Shown here: positions 1 to 6,095 of the stretch, piece by piece
Numbering within the stretch: the stretch's first letter is position 1
How the letters are laid out: each line of letters opens with the position of its first letter
NCBI GenBank assembly: GCA_026770585.1
Contig: MU646318.1
Coordinates: 227,104 to 238,761 of the forward strand
Length of the DNA stretch: 11,658 nucleotides
DNA from: Baffinella frigidus
Taxonomy: Eukaryota; Cryptophyceae; Cryptomonadales; Baffinellaceae
Reading direction: 5' to 3'
Translations under genes and position numbers: made by a program
Notes under the pieces: model-generated
What the model was told of the DNA's origin: nothing
Seen by the model: the letters and a program-made list of their open reading frames with translations, nothing else
Databases searched by the model: none

Positions 1-330
1 ATCTGATGGGGAAAATATGATCCTACGAAGAGAGCCTTGTTTGGGGTCGCAACTGTCTGGACACACGTGATGTGTGTAGTAATGTCGGAGATTCCCGGCT
101 GGGGGCCCATTTTGCGCGGGGGGGCCATATCCGTAAGTTAAAAAAACCAGGGGCCCATATGGGTATTTTGCTCAAATCATGCGCCCATATTCTCATAGAC
201 GGCTCCAAACATCACGACGCAATTCAGGACGTGAAGATCTCTAAAAGGATTGTATATCCAGCTTATAAATAGCCTGTACAAGTCCCTATAACCCAGGGCC
301 TTTAAAAGCTCGGGGACTTCCGGCGTACGA
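1..330. other. Non-coding stretch with four spaced GGGCCCAT-like motifs
   Basis: I see no supportable gene here. The only structure is a loose series of related words around 102, 119, 151 and 182 (GGGGGCCCATTTTG, GGGGGCCATATCCG, GGGGCCCATATGGG, GCGCCCATATTCTC), spaced about 20-35 bases apart. Short open frames on both strands simply read through these words and have poor protein-like composition. It may be a decayed tandem repeat. Confidence 0.3.
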
Positions 331-539
331 GTAGAGCCAATCTGGTAGGACTTGGCCAAAGCGAAGTTCGAACTTGCGAGATTGCGAACTTCTAGATGGA
401 CCGTAATTATTAGTAAACACCATTTTGTACTGCAAAATTTGAATTTAAAACACTACATGTCCAAACGGGTCCATCTAGAAGTTCGCAATCTCGCAAGTTC
501 GAACTTCGCTTTGGCCAAGTCCTACCACATTGGCTCTAC
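331..539. mobile_element. Palindromic (foldback) MITE-like element, 72 bp arms
   Basis: Positions 331-402 and 468-539 are inverted copies of each other, 72 bp long with a single mismatch, separated by a 65 bp AT-rich loop. The ends read GTAGAGCC and GGCTCTAC, so TA dinucleotides sit symmetrically at 332-333 and 537-538, as in other palindromes of this window. There is no coding capacity: the short open frames here are the two arms read as protein. By structure it is a non-autonomous foldback or MITE-type DNA element. Assignment to a TA-targeting superfamily is inference from the symmetric TA only. The near-perfect arms suggest recent insertion or arm-to-arm correction. Confidence 0.75.
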
Positions 540-568
540 GAGCTCGTAGCTAGCGTAACATATGTACA

Positions 569-594
569 CACCCGAATGCGTCCGCATGTGCACA
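569..594. repeat. 26 bp exact dispersed repeat, copy 1
   Basis: The 26 bases beginning CACCCGAATGCGTCCG are repeated exactly at 2736-2761, with unrelated sequence on both sides. The unit contains the near-palindrome TGCGTCCGCA. Its function is unknown. Confidence 0.7.
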
Positions 595-596
595 AA

Positions 597-618
597 ACCC
601 CTAAACCCTAAACCCTTA
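597..618 (-). repeat. Short interstitial telomere-type repeat (CCCTAAA)
   Basis: Two to three CCCTAAA units in the orientation opposite to the TTTAGGG array at 1411-1539. Such tracts are normally telomeric. Here the tract is internal and very short, so it is probably a scar of repair or a relic of a chromosome-end rearrangement. Confidence 0.6.
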
Positions 619-990
619 AAACCGGTTTTTTGAGGGGTCTGATCTGAAAAACCGTCATCTCAAAAATTGTGACTGGCCGGAGATCCTTAGGATTTCCCTT
701 AGGCCGAAAATTCTAACTGGCCGGAAATGATTTTGAAAAGGACTTGAAATTGTAAGGGCCCCTTACAATTTCAAATATTTTTGTAAAGCGCGAAACTATT
801 TTTTTCGTGAGGCGGGCCCGTCACTACTCCTCGACTCCTGGGCCAAATCAATTGATCATTGGATGGACGATGATAGTGTCCTCTTTCGATCTGTGTAAAT
901 ACTTCTTCCAGATAAAGTTTTACCCGGATTTACTCAGCCAGAGCTAGACACCGGGTCTCCGGGAGGGCTGCGCAGAGGCCGCTTATGTTC
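619..990. other. Gene-free stretch with one short hairpin (744-774)
   Basis: No coding region is supportable. The clearest structure is a 31 bp near-perfect palindrome at 744-774 (15 bp arms around a single central C, arm TTGAAATTGTAAGGG). The words GACTGGCCGGAGAT and AACTGGCCGGAAAT around 672 and 716 form a loose direct repeat. No promoter or terminator can be assigned. Confidence 0.4.
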
Positions 991-993
991 TGT

Positions 994-1034
994 TCTCTCT
1001 CTCTCTCTCTCTCTCTCTCGCTCGCTCTCTCGCT

Positions 1035-1077
<43 letters not shown>

Positions 1078-1102
1078 GCTCGCTCGCTCGCTCGCTCGCG
1101 CG
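994..1102. repeat. CT / CGCT microsatellite
   Basis: About 110 bp of (CT)n interrupted by and ending in CGCT units. It is strongly pyrimidine-rich on the plus strand. Reading frames across it translate to Ser/Leu or Arg/Glu runs and are artefacts of the repeat. The tract is likely to be length-variable between individuals. Confidence 0.95.
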
Positions 1103-1145
1103 CAAGCAGCAGCAGACATTCGTACGGCGTCGATCTCTGTTTGTT

Positions 1146-1427
1146 TTACTCATCATCTGCCTGCAGGAGCACGATATTCCGGACTGCCCTTGCAAGCACA
1201 TCCTGCTGCTGTGTGAATTGGATCTTACGTGTGCCTACTCTCATCGTCGCCCCCTGTGCAGATGCGGCGAACGTCGGTCTGAACTGAATCCAGACCTCTG
1301 CTAAATATCCCAGGTCGTCGATCTTTTGGAATTCGGCCTTTTCCCCTACGAAGTGGTTCTCATCGTCTGCCGCAAAAGTGCCAGTCGGTAATCCGAATAC
1401 CTTCTCGCCTGGTTTAGGGTTTAGGGT
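1146..1427 (-). pseudogene. Uncalled minus-strand reading frame, possible C-terminal coding remnant
   Basis: On the minus strand a frame stays open for 94 codons from a TAA in the telomeric array (1428-1430) to a TAA at 1146-1148. The ~86 residues outside the repeat have balanced, globular-protein-like composition and include stretches such as NHFVGEKAEFQKIDDLGYLA and ATMRVGTRKIQF, ending in LLQADDE. There is no ATG near the 5' side; the only internal Met codon is at 1242-1244. If real, it is the last exon or a broken C-terminus, cut off upstream by the TTTAGGG array. The plus strand in the same register contains stops, which argues against a shadow. I do not recognise the family. It could still be a chance open frame. 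Confidence 0.35.
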
Positions 1428-1539
1428 TTAGGGTTTAGGGTTTAGGGTTTAGGGTTTACGAGCTCGTAGGGTTTAGGGTTTAGGGTTTAGGGTTGTGGGT
1501 TTAGGGTTCAGGGTTTAGGGTTTAGGGTTAAGGGTTTAA
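1411..1539 (+). repeat. Interstitial telomeric array (TTTAGGG)n
   Basis: Roughly 17 TTTAGGG units, mostly perfect, with variants TTGTGGG, TTCAGGG and TTAAGGG toward the right. The array is split at about 1457-1469 by the palindromic word TACGAGCTCGTAG. TTTAGGG is the telomere repeat of land plants and many algae, so this is an internal telomeric sequence, from a past chromosome fusion, telomerase-mediated break healing, or a subtelomeric position. Confidence 0.95.
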
Positions 1540-1900
1540 GCTTCACACCACCTTTCAAGGCTGGGCGTAGTTTTTTTTTGGGAACGGTAACAGAGCCTCC
1601 GTTACGGGAACGGTAACAGGGAAATCTGGGACTACCTGTTACCTATGTTGGTAACGGTAACAGGCTCGCAGGACCTCTCCCCTGTTACCAAGTAAACTCG
1701 GTAACAGGGGACCTGGATCTCGAGGATGTTACCGATTTCTGAGACCGTTTCTTACGGTAAAAGCATCAAATTAAGAAAAAGGCCAAACTTAGCCGAAAAA
1801 GGAGCCCTTGAATGACAATCACTTGGAGCCATTTCAGAGCCCTAAAACTATTGTATGTTCAAATAAACCTCTACGGAAAAGACCGAAAGCGAAATGGCAA

Positions 1901-1922
1901 GGGGCTGGGGCTGGGGCTGGGG
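1901..1922 (+). repeat. G-quadruplex-type (GGGGCT)n tract
   Basis: Four runs of four G separated by CT, the canonical pattern for an intramolecular G-quadruplex. It lies at the left edge of the GC-rich core of the 1556-2691 element. Confidence 0.8.
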
Positions 1923-2413
1923 AAAGCTCCGCCGTCCGGGAAGCCAGCAGGAAGATCAAGGCGTCAGACGGCGCGGATCCGTGCCCGCTGTGCGCTAGAG
2001 CAAGCGGCGTCACCGCGGTCACCGTAACACGGCCATGCTGCGCGTGCCCTGGGAGCGGATCGCGTCAAGGCGCCAGGATCCCGGCAACCACGCGCGGTGG
2101 CCGCGCTCTTGGACCCGCCCCGGGGCGCCCGCCCCTAGCGGTGTGTCTGGTACGTCGATTCCAGGGTCAAGCGTGCCAAGGCCCTTCCCCTGCGCGGAGC
2201 TATGGGCCGGTGGGCCTTGAGGGCCGCCCCAGGATCCTTAATTTGGCCTTTCTGGAATCTTCAAATTTGAGGCAAACAACGCCGTCTAATTTGCACTTTC
2301 CGAGGTCCAAATTAGACTTTTGACACTAGAGGCCCTCTTTCTTAATTTGAGTTTCTTAATTTGATCACCGTAAGAAACGGTCTGAAGGGCGGAAACTGCA
2401 GTTTCTGACTGAT

Positions 2414-2455
2414 TTCGCAGAGCAAGAAGCACGCATTTCGCAGAGCAAGAAGCAC
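2414..2455. repeat. 19 bp tandem duplication
   Basis: The word TTCGCAGAGCAAGAAGCAC occurs at 2414-2432 and again at 2437-2455, four bases apart. It lies in the right flank of the 1556-2691 element. Confidence 0.8.
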
Positions 2456-2735
2456 TCACTCCCACACCACATGTTTATTGAGAAACAGCGCCACACCTCA
2501 CCCAGCAAAAGATCCACAAACCTCTGATTTCTTCCCTCTTGGGCGGTAACGGGCTGCTGGCTGCCACCGCTGTCCAGCCACACAGAGAACAGGTCGTCTG
2601 AGGGCCCTGTTACCGTCGGTAACAGGGAATCGGCTCCGTTACGGTAACGGTAACAGGACCTCTGTCGGTTACCGTGTTACGCCCAACCTTGTACGAGGTG
2701 GCCCAAGGGGTAAACTTTCCCATCGGTGGCCGACG

Positions 2736-2761
2736 CACCCGAATGCGTCCGCATGTGCACA
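2736..2761. repeat. 26 bp exact dispersed repeat, copy 2
   Basis: Exact copy of 569-594; the neighbouring bases differ on both sides. Confidence 0.7.
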
Positions 2762-2793
2762 GCCATCTGGATAAAAAGAAACGATCCTTTTAT

Positions 2794-2860
2794 GCCTAAA
2801 ACGGCGTACTCTTATCTTCGGCGTTGGAATCCTTAAAAGTAAATCTAGGATGTGTGAATT
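2794..2860. repeat. 67 bp dispersed repeat, copy 1
   Basis: Matches 5295-5361 in the same orientation with about eight differences and no gaps (near 88% identity). On the minus strand both translate to related peptides (NSHILDLLLRIPTPKIRV and NSRILNLVLRLPTTKIRV), so it may be an old coding fragment of a mobile element. Several differences change residues, so selection is not evident. Confidence 0.7.
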
Positions 2861-3215
2861 ATTTTGAACTTGGACGTGACCGGGTATTTTTGGCAATTGG
2901 AATCCATTTTTGGACGCAAGAGGAGACGTGGGCCACAATCCGTCTATGCATAATTTACAGCGTTGGGGCCACAAACGATCATCTTCTCGACGCAAGAGTG
3001 TATGAGCTGACTGACTGGCTTACGATGGAGATTCTGCCCACAGAAAAATCGAAATTTCGGAGAGTTGGTACAAATTGCGTGTGGACTGACTTGTTTGCCC
3101 AGATCATCTTGCCGGGCACTCTTGCGTGGTGTCAGCATTTTTTTCACGTCGTAAGAAAACAACTTCGTTTCTCAGGACCAGAGGACCTGCCCACAAGTTC
3201 AAACTGTGACCAGCC
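2861..3215. other. Upstream region of the surface-protein gene
   Basis: The 355 bases before the gene's ATG hold no recognisable gene. A plus-strand frame is open from about 2824 to 3474, but it begins at a non-ATG codon and overlaps exon 1 out of frame with Ser/Arg/Pro-rich low-complexity translation, so I treat it as chance. No TATA box or other core promoter element is evident. Confidence 0.35.
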
Positions 3216-4899
3216 ATGCAGAGCAAGATCCTCGCGCTCGCGCTCTTCGCGCTCCTCGCCGCCACGGTACGCATGCACTCACTCCCGCACCTATCTCCTT
3301 GTGGTCCTGGGTCTTGGCATACACACGGACCCCGCAACAACCGCCGCCGCAGCACAGCGGGGGGCTCTGGTGCCGTTGCTGTGTGGCGAGCGGGATCCGC
3401 TCCCCAATTGTGTGCCTTGTATGTCGCCGCCGCTTCACCCCCCCCCAGAACCTCTGGCGTGGGGGGCAGCTTGAGCCAACCGCGCAACCTCGAGAACCCC
3501 CGTTACGGAACAACCCTGAAAAACTGCGGAAATGGGGCTGTAGGAGGGGGGGGGGTCCCTAACAACGCGAGTCCCTGACATTGCGAGCACGGCTCCTTGA
3601 CCGTCCGCACACCGCGCTCGCAGGTGGTGGATGCTGGATGCTGCAATGACTACTGCGATGGTTTGTTCTCGACGGCATCCAACTGCGACGCGACGGAACC
3701 CAAGAAGGACGTCGCCGGCTGCGGTTCCGACAACCAGGAGGGCAACTGCGACTGCACTTGGCGATACGACGGCGACAAGTCCGAGTCGAACGGCTGCACC
3801 AGCATCACCGCTACCGGCGGCAGCAGCGAATCCAAGACCTGGGCTTGCACCAGCGCTTTGGACTATGGCAGCAACGGGAAGTGCGTGGACCAGTGGGAGT
3901 CGTTTGGCGAAGCCTTGACTGCCGGTTTCGCGCTGGCTGGCGGGCTACTGGTGGCGACCCCGCCCCCACCATCCACCAGCAGTGAACCAAAACGAGCGAT
4001 CTCAAAGGTTGATTTCCCCTGGGTGGTAAACCCTCAGGGTTTACCCCTGTGGGCAATTGCTCACAGGTCTTCAAATCGCGATTTGGTTCTCTTCTGAGGG
4101 CTGGTGGCCAGAGGAGCTCTCAAACGCTTGCTGCGGCGTGCACCTTTTGTGGCGTGGTTTGATTCGAGCCAGGGCTGGCACAGCGACCAGCGACACAACG
4201 GCCCTCTCCACTAGGAGAGGCTGGTTGCCCCACCAGACGTCTCGTTACCACCAGCCCTCAGAGTGGGAGCAAATCGTCTTCTCGAGTCCCCTCATTTGTA
4301 CCAGAGGTCGTCGGAATCCGACGGCCTTCAGTACAAATCAAGGGGACTGAAAAAGGCGATTTGCTCCAACTCTGAGGGCTGGTGGTAAGATCTAAGGCGC
4401 GTGTGCTGACGCAGCGCCCCTCTTCTTCGTAGCAAGTTGACTAAACTAGTTTTGGGAGGCGGAGGGGCCGAAACGAGAGCCTGAACCCTGGCCCCTACGG
4501 CAGATCGGCATCATCATAAAATCAAAAGATTCTATCTTACCTAAGAGATGATATCTTACCTAAGATCTTAGGGGCCTATCGTACCTAAGAGACTGAACCC
4601 TGGCCCCTACTTCTCGGGGTGTACTTGGGCTAGAGCCCCTACGTCTCGTCCTACCTCCAACCTCAGCCCCTACGTCTCGCCCTACCTCAGCGGTCGTGTT
4701 TGTCAACATAATCAACCTGCTTTCCCCCCTACGGCAGATCGGCATCATCGTCGCTGCTGTGGTGGTCCCGATCGTGATCATCATCCTCATCGTCTGGTGC
4801 CTCCCCACTCCCGCGAGCACTCCCAAGAACACTCCCGAGAGACTCCCGAGAGAGGACAGTTGCACCTTGCCACACAGCGGACTTCGAAGGGATGCGTGA
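3216..4899 (+). CDS. Secreted/membrane cysteine-rich protein, three-exon model (179 aa)
   Basis: I read exon 1 at 3216-3266, exon 2 at 3624-3950 and exon 3 at 4738-4899, all joined in phase 0. Exon 1 gives MQSKILALALFALLAAT, ending at ACG before donor GTACGC. Exon 2 follows a CTCGCAG acceptor and completes a secretory signal with likely cleavage after VVDA (residue 21). The ectodomain (22-112) carries ten cysteines (23, 24, 28, 38, 50, 59, 61, 75, 92, 104), an even number fitting disulfides. The hydrophobic end of exon 2 (FALAGGLL) runs straight into exon 3 (IGIIVAAVVVPIVIIILIV), forming one long membrane span. It is followed by a ~32-residue basic/Pro-Thr-rich cytoplasmic tail ending in RRDA and a TGA. 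The ATG has G at -3. I do not recognise the family. Role as a surface protein is inference from architecture. Exons 1 and 2 are well supported; the exon 2-3 join is less so. Confidence 0.65.
3267..3623 (+). other. Intron 1 of the cysteine-rich gene (357 bp, phase 0)
   Basis: Begins GTACGC and ends GCGCTCGCAG. Removing it joins a hydrophobic exon 1 to exon 2 in frame and completes a signal peptide with a V-D-A cleavage site, which is the main evidence. It contains a C-run near 3440 and a G-run near 3547, as is common for spacer rather than coding sequence. Confidence 0.65.
4025..4084. repeat. Three consecutive short palindromes
   Basis: 4025-4045 is a perfect 21 bp palindrome (arms GGTAAACCCT). 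4046-4067 is a 22 bp palindrome with one mismatched pair, centred on CAATTG. 4073-4084 is AAATCGCGATTT. They are almost contiguous and could fold as three hairpins in the intron RNA. Confidence 0.7.
4077..4107. mobile_element. Solo arm of the 4246-4387 hairpin element
   Basis: GCGATTTG and then TCTGAGGGCTGGTGG match the right arm of the hairpin element ending at 4387. The rest of the element is missing, so this is a fragment of a second copy. Confidence 0.55.
4246..4387. mobile_element. TA-flanked palindromic element inside intron 2
   Basis: The arms (about 4246-4302 and 4331-4387) are inverted copies differing at a handful of positions, with outer ends TACCACCAGCCCTCAGAG and its complement. 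The loop carries a smaller palindrome, CGTCGGAATCCGACG. TA sits at both outermost positions (4246-4247, 4386-4387). It has no coding capacity and is MITE-like. Confidence 0.75.
4481..4609. repeat. Direct duplication CTGAACCCTGGCCCCTAC (4481-4498, 4592-4609)
   Basis: An 18 bp exact repeat 111 bases apart. The first copy runs into CGGCAGATCGGC, the same word as the exon 3 acceptor; the second does not. A 14 bp palindrome (CCTAAGATCTTAGG, 4559-4572) and repeated TCTTACCTAAGA words lie between. Confidence 0.7.
4504..4551 (+). pseudogene. Short partial copy of the terminal exon
   Basis: The 24 bases at 4492-4515, covering the pyrimidine tract, CAG acceptor and first four codons (IGII) of the terminal exon, are identical to 4726-4749. 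The frame then diverges to IKSKDSILPKR and a TGA at 4549-4551. If spliced to exon 2 it would give a 141-residue protein whose membrane span is just FALAGGLLIGIII with a short basic tail. More likely it is a partial duplication, but it retains everything a 3' splice site visibly needs. Confidence 0.4.
4634..4688. repeat. Two tandem 24 bp units at 31 bp spacing
   Basis: AGCCCCTACGTCTCG followed by T or C and CCTACCTC occurs at 4634-4657 and 4665-4688, one difference. A diverged relative (GGCCCCTACTTCTCGG) begins near 4602. All are pyrimidine-rich and lie just before the exon 3 acceptor. Confidence 0.75.
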
Positions 4900-4957
4900 A
4901 TAACCCCTGAGCGATACGACCTATGACCCTACGGTAGGCAACCCGTAGGGGCATAGG
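4869..4957 (+). repeat. Dispersed repeat A, copy overlapping the gene's last codons
   Basis: Outer blocks 4869-4892 (GCCACACAGCGGACTTCGAA plus GGGA) and 4926-4957 match the complement of 5926-5949 (24 of 24) and 5861-5892 (31 of 32). The 33-base middle is equally long in both but diverged. A third, more diverged copy is at 8471-8542. The first block lies inside exon 3 and encodes its last residues around HSGLRRD, so the tail of that isoform is repeat-derived. Confidence 0.7.
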
Positions 4958-4989
4958 GGTGTTCCTACAGAGAAGGTAACGGAAACCAG

Positions 4990-5109
4990 ATCGGCATTGT
5001 CTTCGCTGCTGTGGTGGTGCCGCTCGTGATCATCATCCTCATCGTCTGTTTCCTCCCCACTCCCGAGAGAGCAGGGTTATTTTATCAGAAAATTGACTCA
5101 TCAGTTTAA
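4990..5109 (+). CDS. Second, alternative terminal exon (membrane span plus different tail)
   Basis: After an acceptor-like GGAAACCAG, 40 codons run to a TAA at 5107-5109. The first 75 bases (4990-5064) align without gaps to 4738-4812 with seven differences. Five change residues, all to other hydrophobic or aromatic ones (I to V, V to F, I to L, W to C, C to F), and the phase is the same. The span reads IGIVFAAVVVPLVIIILIVC, then FLPTPERAGLFYQKIDSSV. Spliced to exon 2 it would give a 165-residue protein with a shorter, different tail. It may be a mutually exclusive last exon or a duplicate no longer used; no transcript evidence is available. Confidence 0.5.
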   Translation: MGIVFAAVVVPLVIIILIVCFLPTPERAGLFYQKIDSSV

Positions 5110-5419
5110 CAGGAATCTGCTGATAAACGGGTCACCAGTTTCAACAGCAGCTGGCTGATGAGGGAATAGCAAGGGCCCGGAAAAGGACCCTTGGGTCTGT
5201 CCTCTCTCGGAGATCTCGGAGGGAGTCTTGGAGAGAGGACAGTTGCACCAGTCGAACCCTCCTCCGTTCTGTCCAGGCAACGCGTCCCGTGGGAGCCTAA
5301 AATAGCATACTCTTATCTTCGTCGTTGGAAGCCTTAAAACTAAATTTAGGATGCGTGAATTTCGGTTCAACTTGCCTAAAATAGCCTCAGTCAGACGCCG
5401 CTCCTCGGTTTCGTGTTTA
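5110..5419. other. Downstream region of the surface-protein gene
   Basis: No gene seen. It contains two short hairpins (5169-5192, arms CAAGGG / CCCTTG; 5198-5241, arms TGTCCTCTCTC / GAGAGAGGACA), a 19 bp word at 5231-5249 identical to exon 3 (4848-4866), and the second 67 bp dispersed repeat. A polyadenylation signal cannot be assigned. Confidence 0.4.
5295..5361. repeat. 67 bp dispersed repeat, copy 2
   Basis: Direct copy of 2794-2860 at about 88% identity without gaps. Confidence 0.7.
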
Positions 5420-5524
5420 TATCCCTCAAGTGGCGAGTAGGCCCATACGCCCTACCGTAGGGCCCTAGGACCTGCCTAGGACCTCTTGGCCGTCAACTTT
5501 GACGGCCTCGCCACTTAAGGGGTA
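5420..5524 (+). mobile_element. Family 2 palindromic element, copy 2a
   Basis: Ends TATCCCTCAAGTGGCGAG and CTCGCCACTTAAGGGGTA are inverted. The core reads CCCTACCGTAGGGCCCTAGG, and an inner hairpin GCCGTCAACTTTGACGGC precedes the right end. Full length, about 105 bp, non-coding, with TA at the outer boundary of both ends. Confidence 0.75.
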
Positions 5525-5619
5525 GGCAGGGATTCGCTGTTTTGCCGACCCGGGCCTTATCTTAGTGTAAAGATCGGTTCCGCCTACGTTGAATGCCGGC
5601 GCCGTCTTGCCGAATTTCA

Positions 5620-5792
5620 TAAGGACGCAACCTATAATTAGTTTTGTAAAGTAACTCGTTCCTGGTACAAATTATAAAACAAGACCTCATTTAAAAAGGA
5701 ATTGGAGCCCTTTTTAGTTTTAAATGGACCTTGTTTCATAATTTGTACCAGAACGAGTTGCTTTACAAAACTATTTTTAGGTTGCGTCACTA
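5620..5792. mobile_element. TA-flanked AT-rich palindromic element
   Basis: Left arm from GACGCAACCTATAATTAG (5624) and right arm ending CTATTTTTAGGTTGCGTC (5788) are inverted over about 68 bp, sharing GTTTTGTAAAG, ACTCGTTC and GGTACAAATTAT. TA occurs symmetrically two bases outside at 5620-5621 and 5791-5792. A single copy in the window, with no coding capacity. Confidence 0.75.
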
Positions 5793-5860
5793 TTAAATTC
5801 TGGGGATCGCTCCCTGTAGATGCTCCTTAGGAACCTCCTGAGATGATCCGTAGGAACCCA

Positions 5861-5949
5861 CCTATGCCCCTACGGGTTGTCTACCGTAGGGTCCTAGGTC
5901 TTTGCCGCTTATGGATTTTTCAAAGTCCCTTCGAAGTCCGCTGTGTGGC
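5861..5949 (-). repeat. Dispersed repeat A, inverted copy (B)
   Basis: Reverse-complement match to 4869-4957 in two conserved outer blocks. The middle contains CTTTGCCGCTTATGG, which resembles the copy at 8471-8542. Confidence 0.7.
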
Positions 5950-6001
5950 TCGGGAGCCTCCTGCGATAATGCATGCCCAGGGTCGCCCTTTACGTCGTTT
6001 G

Positions 6002-6049
6002 GGTTCTTCGAGCTCCCAACATAGGCGGACACTGGAATTGGTTCTGCAG
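6002..6049 (+). repeat. Dispersed 48 bp repeat D, copy 1
   Basis: Starts GGTTCTTCGAGCTCCCAACA and ends GTTCTGCAG. Copies: 7314-7361 (same strand, four differences) and 8597-8644 (opposite strand, three differences). It lies about 50 bp from a repeat A copy, as does the copy at 8597. It is followed by a C-run at 6051-6063. Confidence 0.8.
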
Positions 6050-6095
6050 CACCCCCCCCCCCCGCGCGGCAAGGTGCATTCCTCGCAGACCCGCG

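Larger units (their letters stand above)
1556..2691. mobile_element. Candidate 1.1 kb non-autonomous DNA transposon with subterminal GGTAACA motifs
   Basis: The ends are CAAGGCTGGGCGTA (1556-1569) and its inverted partner (2678-2691), 13 of 14 bases matching. Inside each end are clusters of GGTAACA / TGTTACC words: about seven between 1580 and 1735 and about six between 2605 and 2680. Several are paired as palindromes (1679-1710, 2606-2628). Further in, an inverted pair (1742-1784 against 2352-2383) shares AGACCGTTTCTTACGGT and ATCAAATTAAGAAA. Terminal repeats plus arrays of subterminal motifs are typical of DNA transposons whose transposase binds the motif. The middle (about 1890-2240) is GC-rich and encodes nothing I recognise, so the element would depend on a transposase elsewhere. 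No clear target-site duplication was seen, and the exact ends are uncertain. Confidence 0.55.
3951..4737 (+). other. Intron 2 of the cysteine-rich gene, rich in palindromes (787 bp)
   Basis: The proposed donor is CTG|GTGGCG and the acceptor is CCCCTACGGCAG|ATC. Reading through instead gives a Pro/Ser-rich extension to a stop at 4095-4097, so an unspliced or GPI-type end cannot be excluded. The intron holds three consecutive short palindromes, a large hairpin element, tandem GCCCCTAC-type units and a short copy of the last exon's start. Confidence 0.5.

Noticed and set aside
985-1287. Ser/Leu-rich and Arg/Glu-rich open frames over the CT microsatellite
   Set aside because: Direct products of translating a dinucleotide repeat; no independent coding support.
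1808-2323. 171-codon plus-strand open frame
   Set aside because: It lies in the GC-rich core of a repeat-bounded element where stops are rare, its composition is Ala/Gly/Arg/Pro-skewed, and no domain is recognisable. Overlapping open frames on both strands are equally plausible.
2824-3474. 216-codon plus-strand open frame overlapping the surface-protein gene
   Set aside because: It has a non-ATG start, overlaps exon 1 out of frame, and its last third is low-complexity Ser/Arg/Pro. The spliced signal-peptide model explains the region better.
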